A stretch of DNA of 32,560 nt, from assembly GCA_024102975.1 (NCBI GenBank), contig JAGFJD010000258.1, positions 1 to 32,560 on the forward strand. Direction: 5' to 3'. The notes beneath the pieces are model-generated. The model did not search any database. It was not told the origin of the DNA and saw nothing but the letters and a program-made list of their open reading frames with translations. This DNA is from Phaeodactylibacter sp. (lineage in GTDB: Bacteria; Bacteroidota; Bacteroidia; Chitinophagales; Saprospiraceae). The position numbers were made by a program, and so were the translations under genes. Positions 7,003 through 15,380 of the stretch are shown here, piece after piece; the first letter of the stretch is position 1; every line of letters begins with the position of its first letter.

Positions 7003-7392
7003 TCAATCCACCCTAACATACTTTTGCTTACAGGGTTCTATGCAGGGAAGGTTCAGGATGAGTTCCCGGCCGTTCAACTCGAAGGTGATGTTTCTGCCGG
7101 CTTCCGTACAGTCGGCCGGCGTTATTTTGTTCTCCTCCATCGAGTAGGTTCCGGTCCCCTGGCCGGCGCCGCCCGAAGCAGCCGGGCAGAGGCTGGAAGT
7201 GGACGTAAATGTCCCATCCCGAAAGAATTCGATGGACTGTTGAGCGGTGGCCTCTTTAAACTCTCCCTGGCCGTCTCCGATATCGATCAGTTCTTCCGTC
7301 AGTTTCCATTTGCCGATTATGCCGGCATTCTCGTTTCCCGGACAAGAGAATAACACAAAAGACGCGAGGGCAATGATGATCAGGTTTTTCAT
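7003..7392 (-). CDS. lipocalin-like lipoprotein
   Basis: A 129-residue lipoprotein. The ATG at 7392 opens a type II signal peptide, MKNLIIIALASFVLFSC, with lipobox LFSC (Cys17). This start is preferred to an in-frame TTG at 7416. The mature part resembles the Bacteroidota lipocalin-like domain: GIIGKWKLTEELIDIG, then SIEFFRDGTFTS, GTGTYSMEENKI, and the final ELNGRELILNLP...KYVRVD. Four cysteines in the mature domain (SSLCPA, PADCTE, LPCIEPCKQ) could form disulfides. Likely anchored to an outer or inner membrane leaflet; ligand unknown. Its gene lies downstream of the giant PKD protein on the same strand, with a perfect hairpin between them. Confidence 0.72.
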   Translation of the reverse strand: MKNLIIIALASFVLFSCPGNENAGIIGKWKLTEELIDIGDGQGEFKEATAQQSIEFFRDGTFTSTSSLCPAASGGAGQGTGTYSMEENKITPADCTEAGRNITFELNGRELILNLPCIEPCKQKYVRVD

Positions 7393-7463
7393 TGATAATG
7401 AGTTTAGTGATGGCAATAAAATCCATCATAAGACAACCTTCGGGAGCTCCCGGCCGCACCGGT

Positions 7464-7500
7464 GGAGACTTGACAAGTTTTCAAAACTTGTCAAGTCTCC
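7464..7500. terminator. perfect 17-bp hairpin between the PKD gene and the lipoprotein gene
   Basis: Arms ggagacttgacaagttt (7464-7480) and its exact reverse complement (7484-7500) around a 3-base loop. It lies 25 bases past the stop of the giant minus-strand gene, where a terminator is expected, but no T-tract follows on the minus strand. One arm also occurs at 1829-1843, so it may be a dispersed palindromic repeat rather than a dedicated terminator. Confidence 0.6.
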
Positions 7501-7525
7501 ATTACAATGTCCGGAAGTATGCGCG

Positions 7526-10500
7526 CTACTCCACCACCACCCGCCGGTACGCCCTGCTCTCTCCCGCCATTACTTCCAGCACATAAACGCCCGCCGGCAA
7601 TTGCCCCAGCTCCAGCCTCTGCTGCCAGTAACCGGCATGGAAGCTGTCTTCCATCCCAAATACGCTTTGCCCCACCACATTCAGCAGGTTCAGCCTTAGC
7701 ACATCCGCAGGCTGCCCCTGTAGGCGTACAGTAAACGCACCACTGTTCGGGTTCGGAAAGAGGCTCAGCTCTTCCAGCCACGACTCATCCGCCAGGCCGG
7801 TGACGACAGCCACGACTTTGGCCTCGGCAACGGCCTCCCCGCAGGCGTTGGTAACGGTGAGCGCCACTGTATATTCTCCTTCCTGAGCATAGGTGTGCTG
7901 CGGGTTTTCTTCCTGGCTGACGGCCCCGTCGCCAAAGTCCCAGTTGTAGGACAAGCCTGCTCCTGTCGACGTGTTCGCCAGCACCAGGGTCAACTCCTGT
8001 ATATCATAGTCGAAAGAAGCCTGTGGCACGTCGATGACGGTGATCAACCCAATCTCCTCCTGGCTGTTCTGCCCAAAGGCATTGCCCACCGTCAGGCTTA
8101 CGCCGTACACGCCGGGCTGCCCGTACACTACCGTAGGGGAGGGCTCGGCAGAAGTGGCCGGCGTACCGCCGGGGAAGGACCACGACCAGCTGGTCACCGT
8201 CTCCTGGACACCCCCGTCGAAGGTGACGGACAGCGGCGCGCAGCCTTCGGTGACGGAAGCGGAGAGGTCTGGCGCCGGCGCCATGCCGGTGAGGGACACT
8301 ACCTGCTCTACGGTATCTGTGCCGCATTCGTTGGCTGCCAGCAGGGTTACGGTATACTCGCCGCCCAGGCTGTAGGTATGCTGCGGTTCTGCAGCGTTGC
8401 TGCTGTTGCCGTCGCCAAAATCCCAGGCATAGCTGTCGGCATTATCCGTGGTATTGGTGAAAATAACAGTGGCTTCGTCGGCAACGTATTCGAAGCCTCC
8501 CTGGGGCGGGCCCTCCACCAGAACGGCATCCTGGAGGGTAAAGGTGCCCGAACCGGCGGCATTGCTGGCTACCAGCGTGACGGAAAAAAGCCCCGGGGTT
8601 TCGTAAGTGACGGTGGGATCGGGCTCCGTCGACGAGGAAGGCGTTCCGCCCGGGAAGGACCAGGAGACGCTCTCCTCATTTTCCGAGTTGTTCTGGAAGG
8701 TAACGACAAGAGGCGCGCAGCCCTCGCTGCCGGCAACGGTGAAGCTGGCGACCGGAGCGGCCAGGTCCAGGATGACCGTGCTTGCCGTTGTTGCCATGCC
8801 GCATTCATTGGCGGCGGTCAGGGTCACTACATATTCGCCGGGAGTCCCGTAAGTGTGCCCCGGGCTGAATGCCTGGCTGCTGCTGCCGTCTCCGAAATCC
8901 CATTGGTAACTCTGGCTGTTGCCGGAGGTATTCGTAAACTGCGCCTCCAGTCCGTTGACCTGAAAAGTGAACCCGGGATCAGGCCGGCCGTTGACGAACA
9001 CCTCGATGGTATCCTGGCTCACTCCGGCGGCATTGGCGGCTTCCAGAATGACGAGGTAGGTTCCCGGCGTGGCAAAAGTGAAGGATGGATTTTGTTCGGC
9101 AGAAGCATTGGGCATGGCACCAGCCGCCGTCCAGGCCCATGCGGTGGTATTGCTGCCCGACAGGTCGCTGGCCTGAACGGTAAGAGGCGTGCAGCCTTCG
9201 GCGACATCCAGCTCGAAAGCCGCAGTGGGCGGCGTGACGATGGTTACCTCCTGGCTAATGGTATCGCTGCCGCAGCTGTTGGCCGCGATGAGCTGCACGG
9301 TATAGGTTCCATCCTGCGCGTAATTGTGGGTTGGTTCCGCTTCGGCGCTGGTATTGCCATCGCCAAAGTCCCAGAAGAAGCTATAGGCATCCAGGCTGTT
9401 GTTGGACAGGCTCAGGGTAGCCTGCCCCAGGGTGGTACCGGCATCAAAGGCTGCTTCCGGAAGGCCGCCAACGGTTACCATGATAGAACTGGCACTTTGC
9501 CCGGCGGCATTGGCCGCTTCCAGGGTGATGGTATAATTACCCGGAGTATTGAACGTAAATGCGGGGTTCTGCTCGTTAGAAACGCCAGGTGTGGCGCCGG
9601 GCGCCGTCCAGGCCCAGGCGGTGGTATTGCTGCCCGACAGGTCGCTGGCCTGCACGGTGAAGGGGGCACAGCCGGCCACAGCGTCCAGCTCGAAGGCGGC
9701 AGTGGGCGGGGTGACGACCGTTACATCCTGGCTGCTGGTATCGCTGCCGCATTCATTCGTGGCGATGAGCAGCACGGTGTAGGTGCCGTCCTGAATATAA
9801 TTGTGGCCGGGTTCCGCCTCAGTGCTGGTATTGCCGTCGCCGAAGTCCCAGAGATAGCTGTTGGCATCCAGGCTGTTGTTGGATAGGCCCAGGGCGGTTT
9901 GCCCCAGGGTGGTGCTGGCCGTAAAGGCCGCTTCCGGGATGCTGCCGACGGTTACCGTTGTGGAGCTGCTGCTTTGCCCGGCGGCGTTGGCGGCTACCAG
10001 GGTTATGGTATAGGTGCCCGGAGCATTAAAGGTAAAAGCGGGGTTCTGCTCGCCGGAAGCATCCGGGGTGGCGCCGGGCGCCGCCCAGGCCCAGTCGGTG
10101 GTGTTGCTGCCCGACAGGTCGCTGGCCTGCAAGGTGAAGGGGGCACAGCCGGCCACAGCGTCCAGCTCAAAAGCAGCCGTCGGCGGGGTGACGATGGTAA
10201 CTTCCCGGGTGGCCGTGTCGCTGCCGCAGCTGTTGGTGGCGATGAGTTGCACGGCGTAGGTGCCGTCCTGAGCATAATTATGGCCGGGTTCCGCCTCGGT
10301 GCTGGTATTGCCGTCGCCGAAATCCCAAAAATAGCTGTCGGCATCCAGGCTGTTGTTGGACAGGCCCAGGGCGGTTTGCCCCAGGGTGGTGCTGGCCGTA
10401 AAAGCCGCTTCCGGGATGCTGCCGACGGTTACCGTTGTGGAGCTGCTGTTTTGCCCGGCGGCGTTGGCGGCAACCAGGGTTATGGTATAGGTGCCCGGAG

Positions 10501-13309
10501 CATTGAAAGTAAAAGCGGGGTTCTGCTCGCCGGAAGCATCCGGGGTGGCGCCGGGTGCCGTCCAGGCCCAGTCGGTGGTATTGCTGCCCGACAGGTCGCT
10601 GGCCTGCACGGTGAAGGGGGCGCAGCCGAAATCCGCCCCCAGCCCGATAGCGGCGGTTGGGGGCGTGACCACCTCTACCAGTTGGGTCAGCGTATCGCTG
10701 CCGCAGTCGTTGAAGGTGACGAGGGTTACCGGATAAATGCCATCCGTACCGAAGTCGAAAGCAGGGTTGGCGTCCGTACTGGTCGTACCGTTGCTGAATA
10801 TCCAGATCAGGGAGTCGGCGTTGCCGGATTGATCTTCGAAAGTGGCCTCCGTTTCCCCAATGATATAGTAGATGGCAAAATCGCTTTGCGGGCCGGCTTC
10901 GATCGTGATGTTTTGCGTAATGGTATCGCTGCCGGCGGCATTGGCGGCGACCAGCGTTACGGTATAGTCGCCGGCGTTGTTGAAGCTGACGATTGGGTTG
11001 GCGAGGGTGGAGCTGGTCGGCGTCCCCCCCTGGAAGGACCATTGGAAGGACCCTGCGTTGGGGCTGGACGCGTTGGCGAACTGGACCTCCAGCGGGGCGC
11101 AGCCGGAAAGCACGCCGGCTGAAAAGGCCGCTGTCGGCGCCGTAGTGACTTCGATATTCTGAACCATTTCATCCGTGCCGCATTGGCTGGAGATGGTTAG
11201 GGTAACTGTATAGTTTCCGTCGGCGGCGTAGGTATGGGCGGGATCTTCCTGGCTGCTGGTTGTGCCGTCGCCGAAGTCCCACAGCCAGTCATCAGCGCCG
11301 GCCGAGGTGTTGTTGAACTGGACACTCAGCCCACCGGAGGCATATTGGTAAGTAAAGCCGGCCGACGGGTTGGGCAATATGGCGATGTAGGTGGGCAATA
11401 CGTAGTTGGAGGTCGTGCCCACGGCGTTGGTCACCGTCAGGGATACATCGTAGGCGCCGGGCGTTTCGTAGGTGACGGCCGGGTTGGGCTGATCGGAAAC
11501 GGCGGGCATGCCGCCTTCGAAGGCCCACTGCCAGGCTACCGGCGCGCCGGTGCTCACGTCTGTAAAATTGACGGTAGAGCCGGCGCAGCCCAGGGCATTA
11601 TCAGCGGAGAAGCCCGCCTGCATCGGCAGTTCCACAATGACGAATTCCTCGAAAGAGAAGGCGCCGCAGGCATTGGTGGTCGTCAGGGTGACCAGGTAGA
11701 GGCCATCGGCAGGGAAGGTATGCACCGGGTTGGTGGCGTTGCTGAAATCGCCGTCGCCAAAGCTCCACTGGAAATCCTGGGCGTTGACGGAAGTATTGGT
11801 AAAGGAAACCGCCAGGCCGTTGGCCGAGTATGAAAACTGCGGCGTCGGGCTCAGCGCGACGGTGATGTAGTCATCCATCACGATGGTATTGGCCCCGCCG
11901 CTGTTGGAGACGGTGAGGATGACGTCGAAGGTGCCGGGCGTGTTGTAGGTCACCGTCGGGGAGAAGCTGGACGAGGAGGAGGGGCTTCCGCCGGGGAACT
12001 GCCAGCTGATGTTGTCGACCTGGCCGCCGGAGATGTCGCTGAAACTGACTACCAGGGGCGTACATCCGCTGGTGACGTTGGCGGTGAGCGCCGGGCTGGG
12101 CGGGGCGACGCTGCCACAGGCGGCCAGGCAGCCGGGGAAGCTGATGAGGCTGTTGACAAAAGAGTTGATGCTGGCACGGGACTGGGCAGACCAGGTATTG
12201 GTGAAATTGACCGACGGCGACATGATGAAGTTGGAGCCCGGCGCATCATGGCCCGAGCCGAAGTTGTGGCCGAGTTCGTGCGCCTGCAGCACCCGGAGCA
12301 GGGCGCTGCTGGTGCTGAAATTTTGCAGGATGTTGTACCGGTTGCCGGTACAGACGCTGCCGACCCAGGCTACGCCGATGGCGTCGCCGAAAAAGTCGCG
12401 GTCGGTCCACAGCGAAGCCACGTCGAAGTTGGCGCCGAAGCCGCCGCTGTTGCCCCAGATGGCAAAATCGTCGAGCAGCAGGCCGGCGCTGCGGGAGCTG
12501 GTCCATGGGTCGCAGTTGCTGCAGGCGGATACGAACATGGTGGCCACCGAAAAGAGCAGCTCGTGAGCAAACTCGTTGTCAAAGTTGGTCTGTACGTTAT
12601 TCAGCACGCCCAGCATGAAGTTTTCAACACCGGTAACGCTGCCGAAGCGCTGCACCATCATGAAATCGGCGGCAAGGGCGATGTCCACCTGATAACAGGC
12701 CAGGATCCCCCGCCCGGCTTCCGGCGCCGGGAGCTCGTGGGCTTCCGGAACCTCATGCCGATCCTCTTCATTCCATCCGCAGGTGTAATTGCCGGTGTTG
12801 AGCACAGCGCCGGCGGGGTAAACCAGGTAAGTATCTTCCGGCAGGGTGCGGTCAAACGGCCATGCCGGCTCTATATAGTAGGTTTCTCCTGCCGACTCCA
12901 CAAAGCCGTAGAGGAAATGCTCGTCAATGGTCAGGCGGGCCTCTCCGCCCTGCGGGCCGAGGACGGCGCCCCGGAAGGTCCTGGTTGCCGAGCGGGGCTG
13001 CTGCTGTTCTCCCTCCGGCTCAACAGCCACCAGCCGGTAATCTTCGGAACGGACATCCCTGGCTTCCAGGGCCAACCGCCAGGTATAGGTGCCGCCGAAA
13101 TCCAGCTGGAACCGGAAATTGTCCGGCGAGCGCTGCGCATGGCGGTTCAATAAGGGGGCTTCAACCCGGAAGAGCTGGTATTCCGAGAACATCCGGCTGA
13201 AAACATCCGGGGAGGAGGGCGCCACCTCAGTGCCTCTGAAGGCGGGCTGGGCGGATAACAACCCGGAGATGGAAAGGAACAAAAGGGCGATGAGGTAGGT
13301 GTGCTTCAT
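7526..13309 (-). CDS. secreted reprolysin-like metalloprotease with 18 PKD domains and T9SS sorting domain
   Basis: A 1927-residue secreted protein. The ATG at 13309 gives a clean signal peptide (MKHTYLIALLFLSISGLLSAQ); an upstream in-frame start at 13375 would add an unlikely charged leader. Residues about 30-200 form a propeptide-like region. A zinc metalloprotease domain follows with HELGHNFGSGHD at 344-355 (H344, E345, H348, H354) and Met-turn M363 in NFIMSP, typical of M12B-type metzincins. From about 400 to 1835 come nine A-B pairs of PKD domains: A units with GCxPxxV and W-x-F-x-GG-x-P, B units with WDFGDG and HxY. The C-terminal 80 residues (LFPNPNSGAF...GVYVLEVMAG...RRVVVE) are a type A T9SS sorting domain. 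Probably exported across the outer membrane and surface-attached, degrading extracellular protein. Substrate unknown. Confidence 0.88.
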   Translation of the reverse strand: MKHTYLIALLFLSISGLLSAQPAFRGTEVAPSSPDVFSRMFSEYQLFRVEAPLLNRHAQRSPDNFRFQLDFGGTYTWRLALEARDVRSEDYRLVAVEPEGEQQQPRSATRTFRGAVLGPQGGEARLTIDEHFLYGFVESAGETYYIEPAWPFDRTLPEDTYLVYPAGAVLNTGNYTCGWNEEDRHEVPEAHELPAPEAGRGILACYQVDIALAADFMMVQRFGSVTGVENFMLGVLNNVQTNFDNEFAHELLFSVATMFVSACSNCDPWTSSRSAGLLLDDFAIWGNSGGFGANFDVASLWTDRDFFGDAIGVAWVGSVCTGNRYNILQNFSTSSALLRVLQAHELGHNFGSGHDAPGSNFIMSPSVNFTNTWSAQSRASINSFVNSLISFPGCLAACGSVAPPSPALTANVTSGCTPLVVSFSDISGGQVDNISWQFPGGSPSSSSSFSPTVTYNTPGTFDVILTVSNSGGANTIVMDDYITVALSPTPQFSYSANGLAVSFTNTSVNAQDFQWSFGDGDFSNATNPVHTFPADGLYLVTLTTTNACGAFSFEEFVIVELPMQAGFSADNALGCAGSTVNFTDVSTGAPVAWQWAFEGGMPAVSDQPNPAVTYETPGAYDVSLTVTNAVGTTSNYVLPTYIAILPNPSAGFTYQYASGGLSVQFNNTSAGADDWLWDFGDGTTSSQEDPAHTYAADGNYTVTLTISSQCGTDEMVQNIEVTTAPTAAFSAGVLSGCAPLEVQFANASSPNAGSFQWSFQGGTPTSSTLANPIVSFNNAGDYTVTLVAANAAGSDTITQNITIEAGPQSDFAIYYIIGETEATFEDQSGNADSLIWIFSNGTTSTDANPAFDFGTDGIYPVTLVTFNDCGSDTLTQLVEVVTPPTAAIGLGADFGCAPFTVQASDLSGSNTTDWAWTAPGATPDASGEQNPAFTFNAPGTYTITLVAANAAGQNSSSTTVTVGSIPEAAFTASTTLGQTALGLSNNSLDADSYFWDFGDGNTSTEAEPGHNYAQDGTYAVQLIATNSCGSDTATREVTIVTPPTAAFELDAVAGCAPFTLQASDLSGSNTTDWAWAAPGATPDASGEQNPAFTFNAPGTYTITLVAANAAGQSSSSTTVTVGSIPEAAFTASTTLGQTALGLSNNSLDANSYLWDFGDGNTSTEAEPGHNYIQDGTYTVLLIATNECGSDTSSQDVTVVTPPTAAFELDAVAGCAPFTVQASDLSGSNTTAWAWTAPGATPGVSNEQNPAFTFNTPGNYTITLEAANAAGQSASSIMVTVGGLPEAAFDAGTTLGQATLSLSNNSLDAYSFFWDFGDGNTSAEAEPTHNYAQDGTYTVQLIAANSCGSDTISQEVTIVTPPTAAFELDVAEGCTPLTVQASDLSGSNTTAWAWTAAGAMPNASAEQNPSFTFATPGTYLVILEAANAAGVSQDTIEVFVNGRPDPGFTFQVNGLEAQFTNTSGNSQSYQWDFGDGSSSQAFSPGHTYGTPGEYVVTLTAANECGMATTASTVILDLAAPVASFTVAGSEGCAPLVVTFQNNSENEESVSWSFPGGTPSSSTEPDPTVTYETPGLFSVTLVASNAAGSGTFTLQDAVLVEGPPQGGFEYVADEATVIFTNTTDNADSYAWDFGDGNSSNAAEPQHTYSLGGEYTVTLLAANECGTDTVEQVVSLTGMAPAPDLSASVTEGCAPLSVTFDGGVQETVTSWSWSFPGGTPATSAEPSPTVVYGQPGVYGVSLTVGNAFGQNSQEEIGLITVIDVPQASFDYDIQELTLVLANTSTGAGLSYNWDFGDGAVSQEENPQHTYAQEGEYTVALTVTNACGEAVAEAKVVAVVTGLADESWLEELSLFPNPNSGAFTVRLQGQPADVLRLNLLNVVGQSVFGMEDSFHAGYWQQRLELGQLPAGVYVLEVMAGESRAYRRVVVE
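9060..10640 (-). repeat. 477-bp tandem repeats inside the PKD gene
   Basis: Four in-phase copies with a constant period of 477 bp (159 codons, one A-B PKD pair). The string gcccgacaggtcgctggcct recurs at 9632, 10109 and 10586, and its core (gcccgacaggtcgctg) at 9155. Long stretches, such as the part encoding SGSNTTDWAWTAPGATP, are almost identical between copies. This indicates recent internal duplication and makes the locus prone to copy-number change and mis-assembly. Confidence 0.9.
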
Positions 13310-13633
13310 CTCAAATCTGTGTTTATGTGTTATTAGAGGGTGGCGGAAGGGCCGCACCCGATATTTACTTTTCAATAATGCAATAATGGTTTTCGGTTAC
13401 AAAACCGGCCGTAGGTGTCTTCTGGCACTTTGGAGGGAAATTGTTTTTCGGAGTACGGTTCCTGCTGAAAGCAAAGCCGCCCGAAAATAACAGTTAATTG
13501 TTAATTGGAAAAGGCGAAATAAAAATTCGTCGCCCAGTTAACGATTGGAAATACTAAGCTTTTGTTAAAGAGGAGACGGACAGGCAACGTATTGGAGGGT
13601 TGGGGGTAACTTGGGGGGAGGTGTGTAAGTGTG

Positions 13634-13753
13634 TAAGTACCTGGACAGGAATACTTTGACATACATGGAAATAAGGAAATACATTGCACGCCCAAGTTTG
13701 GTGAGTATTTCAATGTATTTCCATGTGTTTCACTATTTCAGTCCAGGTACTTA
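13634..13753. repeat. 120-bp imperfect inverted repeat
   Basis: Outer arms taagtacctggac (13634-13646) and gtccaggtactta (13741-13753) are a perfect 13-bp match. Inner arms aaatacattg (13677-13686) and catggaaat (13664-13672) pair with caatgtatttccatg (13711-13725). It lies in the divergent intergenic region, so it is not a simple terminator; MITE- or REP-like DNA is possible. Confidence 0.6.
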
Positions 13754-13820
13754 AATGAGCATAAGCTGTAGCCGGGACATTTACACTTTTACACATAAGC
13801 ACCTTTACACCCATAAACCA

Positions 13821-13828
13821 TATCTTTG
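13821..13828 (+). promoter_or_regulatory. candidate -7 box for the beta-barrel gene
   Basis: TATCTTTG matches TAnnTTTG and lies 20 bases before the ATG at 13849, implying a short leader. No TTG at the expected -33 distance is visible. Confidence 0.45.
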
Positions 13829-13848
13829 CAAAAAATGCCGATTTTCAT

Positions 13849-14469
13849 ATGAAAAAGACCATTCAATTAGCCTTACTGTTATTTGCGCTCGTTTTCGCTT
13901 TCCAGGTAGACGCCTATGGCCAGCGGGGCGGGAAAAAGAAATCCGATACCGACAAATACTTTGACGAGAGCGGAGGGTTTGCCCACCGGTTGTGGTACGG
14001 GGGAGGCTTCACCCTGGGGTTTTCCGGCAACAGCTTTTCCAGCATTTTCCAGTTTGGGCTCTCTCCTATGGTGGGATTCAAAGTCACAAATGAATTTTCG
14101 GTGGGGCCGCGCCTTTCCCTGCTCTATCTGCTGTACCGGGCAGAAACCGGAACGGTAGACGGAGTGCAGACTGCCAACCTGTTCAACTACGGCCTGGGCG
14201 CCTTCGCCCGGTATAAGATCACCCGCTCGATCTTTGCCCATGTGGAGTATGGCTTCGATAATGAGGTGGAAACGATCAACTACGACCCCAACGCCCGGGA
14301 CTGGGTCACCAACCGGCAGCTCCGGAACAACGCCTTCATCGGCGGCGGCTTCAACGACGGCAACGGGATCTGGGGCTATGAGATTTACCTGCTCTACAAC
14401 GTCCTGCAGGACGACAGTACGCTCGACCTGCCCTTCGATTTCCGTTTCGGCCTGACGTATAATTTTTAG
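13849..14469 (+). CDS. outer-membrane beta-barrel protein
   Basis: A 206-residue protein with signal peptide MKKTIQLALLLFALVFAFQVDAYGQ, followed by a Gly/Lys-rich linker (RGGKKKSDTDKYFDESGG). The remainder is a series of amphipathic strands separated by turns (LWYGGGFTLGFSG, FQFGLSPMVGFKV, FSVGPRLSLLYLLYRAE, NYGLGAFARYKI, IFAHVEYGFD, NAFIGGGFNDG, WGYEIYLLYNVL), ending in ...DFRFGLTYNF with a C-terminal Phe, typical of outer-membrane barrels. The predicted size fits an 8-strand barrel. It is transcribed alone, divergent from the protease gene and followed by a strong hairpin. Function beyond membrane location unknown. Confidence 0.8.
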   Translation: MKKTIQLALLLFALVFAFQVDAYGQRGGKKKSDTDKYFDESGGFAHRLWYGGGFTLGFSGNSFSSIFQFGLSPMVGFKVTNEFSVGPRLSLLYLLYRAETGTVDGVQTANLFNYGLGAFARYKITRSIFAHVEYGFDNEVETINYDPNARDWVTNRQLRNNAFIGGGFNDGNGIWGYEIYLLYNVLQDDSTLDLPFDFRFGLTYNF

Positions 14470-14516
14470 GCAAATGATCTTCCGGGCGCCGATGGGGGCA
14501 GGAAGATCATTTGCCT
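14468..14516 (+). terminator. perfect 16-bp hairpin after the beta-barrel gene
   Basis: Arms aggcaaatgatcttcc (14468-14483) and ggaagatcatttgcct (14501-14516) with a 17-base loop; the first arm overlaps the TAG stop. There is no long T-tract, but position and perfection suggest a terminator or 3'-end stabiliser. Confidence 0.6.
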
Positions 14517-14670
14517 GGAAGGGTATCCAGAGGAGCCAGTTGCTGTAAAAAACATCCAACAACTGGCCTTTATGGAAAGAACCCGGACCGGGAGAGATGG
14601 GATTCAGGCTACCACATGCCGCATGCACATTGCATGCAAGATGATTAATTCTGATCTTTACAAAAAAATC

Positions 14671-14922
14671 ATGCCCACGCTACAGATCAGGAAACTGCCG
14701 GACTATATCTATCAGGCTTTAAAAACTGCGGCAGAACACGAAAGAAGAAGCCTGAGCCAGCAAGCCATCATCACGCTGGCAAAAGGCCTGGATGTGCCGC
14801 TTGATTTCCGGGAGCGCCGGAGAGAAGTATTGGATGAGATCAGGAAAGAGGCGCCCTTTTGGAAAAAATGGGCGCATGCTGACGTTGCTGCCTGGATCAG
14901 GGAAGACAGAGATAGCCGATGA
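14671..14922 (+). CDS. FitA/VapB-like ribbon-helix-helix antitoxin (orphan)
   Basis: An 83-residue protein starting at ATG 14671 (MPTLQIRKLPDYIYQALKTAAEHE...). The in-frame extension to 14572 is not protein-like, so the internal start is chosen. The N-terminal strand LQIRKLP, helix DYIYQALKTAAEHERRS and helix SLSQQAIITLAKGL are the hallmark of FitA-type antitoxins. The charged C terminus (RRREVLDEIRKEAPFWKKW...WIREDRDSR) is the usual toxin-binding tail. Its TGA overlaps an ATG (ATGA, 14919-14922), exactly where a VapC toxin would begin, but that frame reads only MKAV before TAG at 14931. The antitoxin thus appears orphaned. Confidence 0.75.
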   Translation: MPTLQIRKLPDYIYQALKTAAEHERRSLSQQAIITLAKGLDVPLDFRERRREVLDEIRKEAPFWKKWAHADVAAWIREDRDSR

Positions 14923-14933
14923 AAGCCGTTTAG
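14919..14933 (+). pseudogene. four-codon stub of a VapC-like toxin gene
   Basis: ATG AAA GCC GTT TAG, overlapping the antitoxin stop by ATGA. VapC (PIN-domain) toxins commonly begin with MKAV/MKxVxD-like residues. The base after the stop is the first base of the 17-bp terminal arm of the palindromic element at 14934-15100. No PIN-domain sequence was recognised further downstream. That a toxin gene was here is inference. Confidence 0.5.
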
Positions 14934-15100
14934 CAGCAATTTCTCATGTAAGGTGCGCACGTGGCGAAAAGATGCCACTAAAGCACTAAAACACCAAATC
15001 CGCACTAAATTTAGTGCGGATTTGGTGCCTTTGTGTCCGTCTCTATGAGGCGGATAAATTTTTGTGGCGATACGTGCATGCTCTACATGAGAAATTGCTG
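14934..15100. repeat. 167-bp MITE-like palindromic element
   Basis: Perfect 17-bp terminal inverted repeats cagcaatttctcatgta (14934-14950) and tacatgagaaattgctg (15084-15100). Subterminal segments (tgcgcacgtggcg near the left, gtggcgatacgtgca near the right) are also partly complementary. The centre is a perfect 18-bp hairpin with arms caccaaatccgcactaaa and tttagtgcggatttggtg (about 14991-15026). It has no ORF. The design (nested palindromes ending in clean terminal repeats) fits a non-autonomous element or a large REP-type repeat. Confidence 0.75.
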
Positions 15101-15330
15101 ACCATATAGTGGCCTTTGGTGTAGCCAGGGGTTTTCGCATAGAACACATAGGCGGCACAACCTATATGGCCTGCTGATGCCACCCTGTGCGGCCAGCCCT
15201 TTAGAAAAAGCTAACGTAAAACTTATGTGTAAACCGTAGTTCTACGGGACTAAGGGGACACAGCTGTTACCCTTTGCCTTTTTCAACCACACGCAAAACG
15301 TTACAATTAGTAAAATGTAACCGCCTGAGT
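15101..15330. other. intergenic sequence without recognised features
   Basis: Between the palindromic element and the palindrome after the 17-repeat gene. I see no gene, RNA or PIN-domain remnant here. Confidence 0.5.
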
Positions 15331-15366
15331 ACTGGAGCGCGGGCCTGCGCAGGCCCGCGCTCCAGT
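15331..15366 (-). terminator. perfect 36-bp palindrome after the 17-repeat gene
   Basis: actggagcgcgggcctgc followed directly by its exact reverse complement (15349-15366), with no spacer. It begins 14 bases past the stop of the giant minus-strand gene (15381). It is very GC-rich and has no T-tract; it likely ends transcription or protects the mRNA 3' end. Confidence 0.6.
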
Positions 15367-15380
15367 TAAAATAAGCAGGA

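Larger units (their letters stand above)
13310..13848. other. 539-base non-coding gap with imperfect inverted repeat
   Basis: The gap between the divergent PKD protease gene and the beta-barrel gene. No convincing gene. It contains two low-complexity GTGTAAGT-rich stretches (13619-13640 and 13778-13810) and the inverted repeat listed separately. Short ORFs here have no protein-like features. Confidence 0.6.

Noticed and set aside
9060..10640. Possible CRISPR or satellite array because of regular spacing
   Set aside because: The period is 477 bp, in frame and within a coding sequence; there are no short repeats with unique spacers.
7895..11122. Two long plus-strand ORFs (7895-9886 and 9899-11122) opposite the PKD gene
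   Set aside because: They carry the same 477-bp periodicity as the PKD repeats and no start or domain support; shadows of the sense gene.
14572..14670. N-terminal extension of the antitoxin to ATG 14572
   Set aside because: The extension (ERTRTGRDGIQATTCRM...) lies before the conserved RHH strand and overlaps intergenic sequence; ATG 14671 fits the family length.
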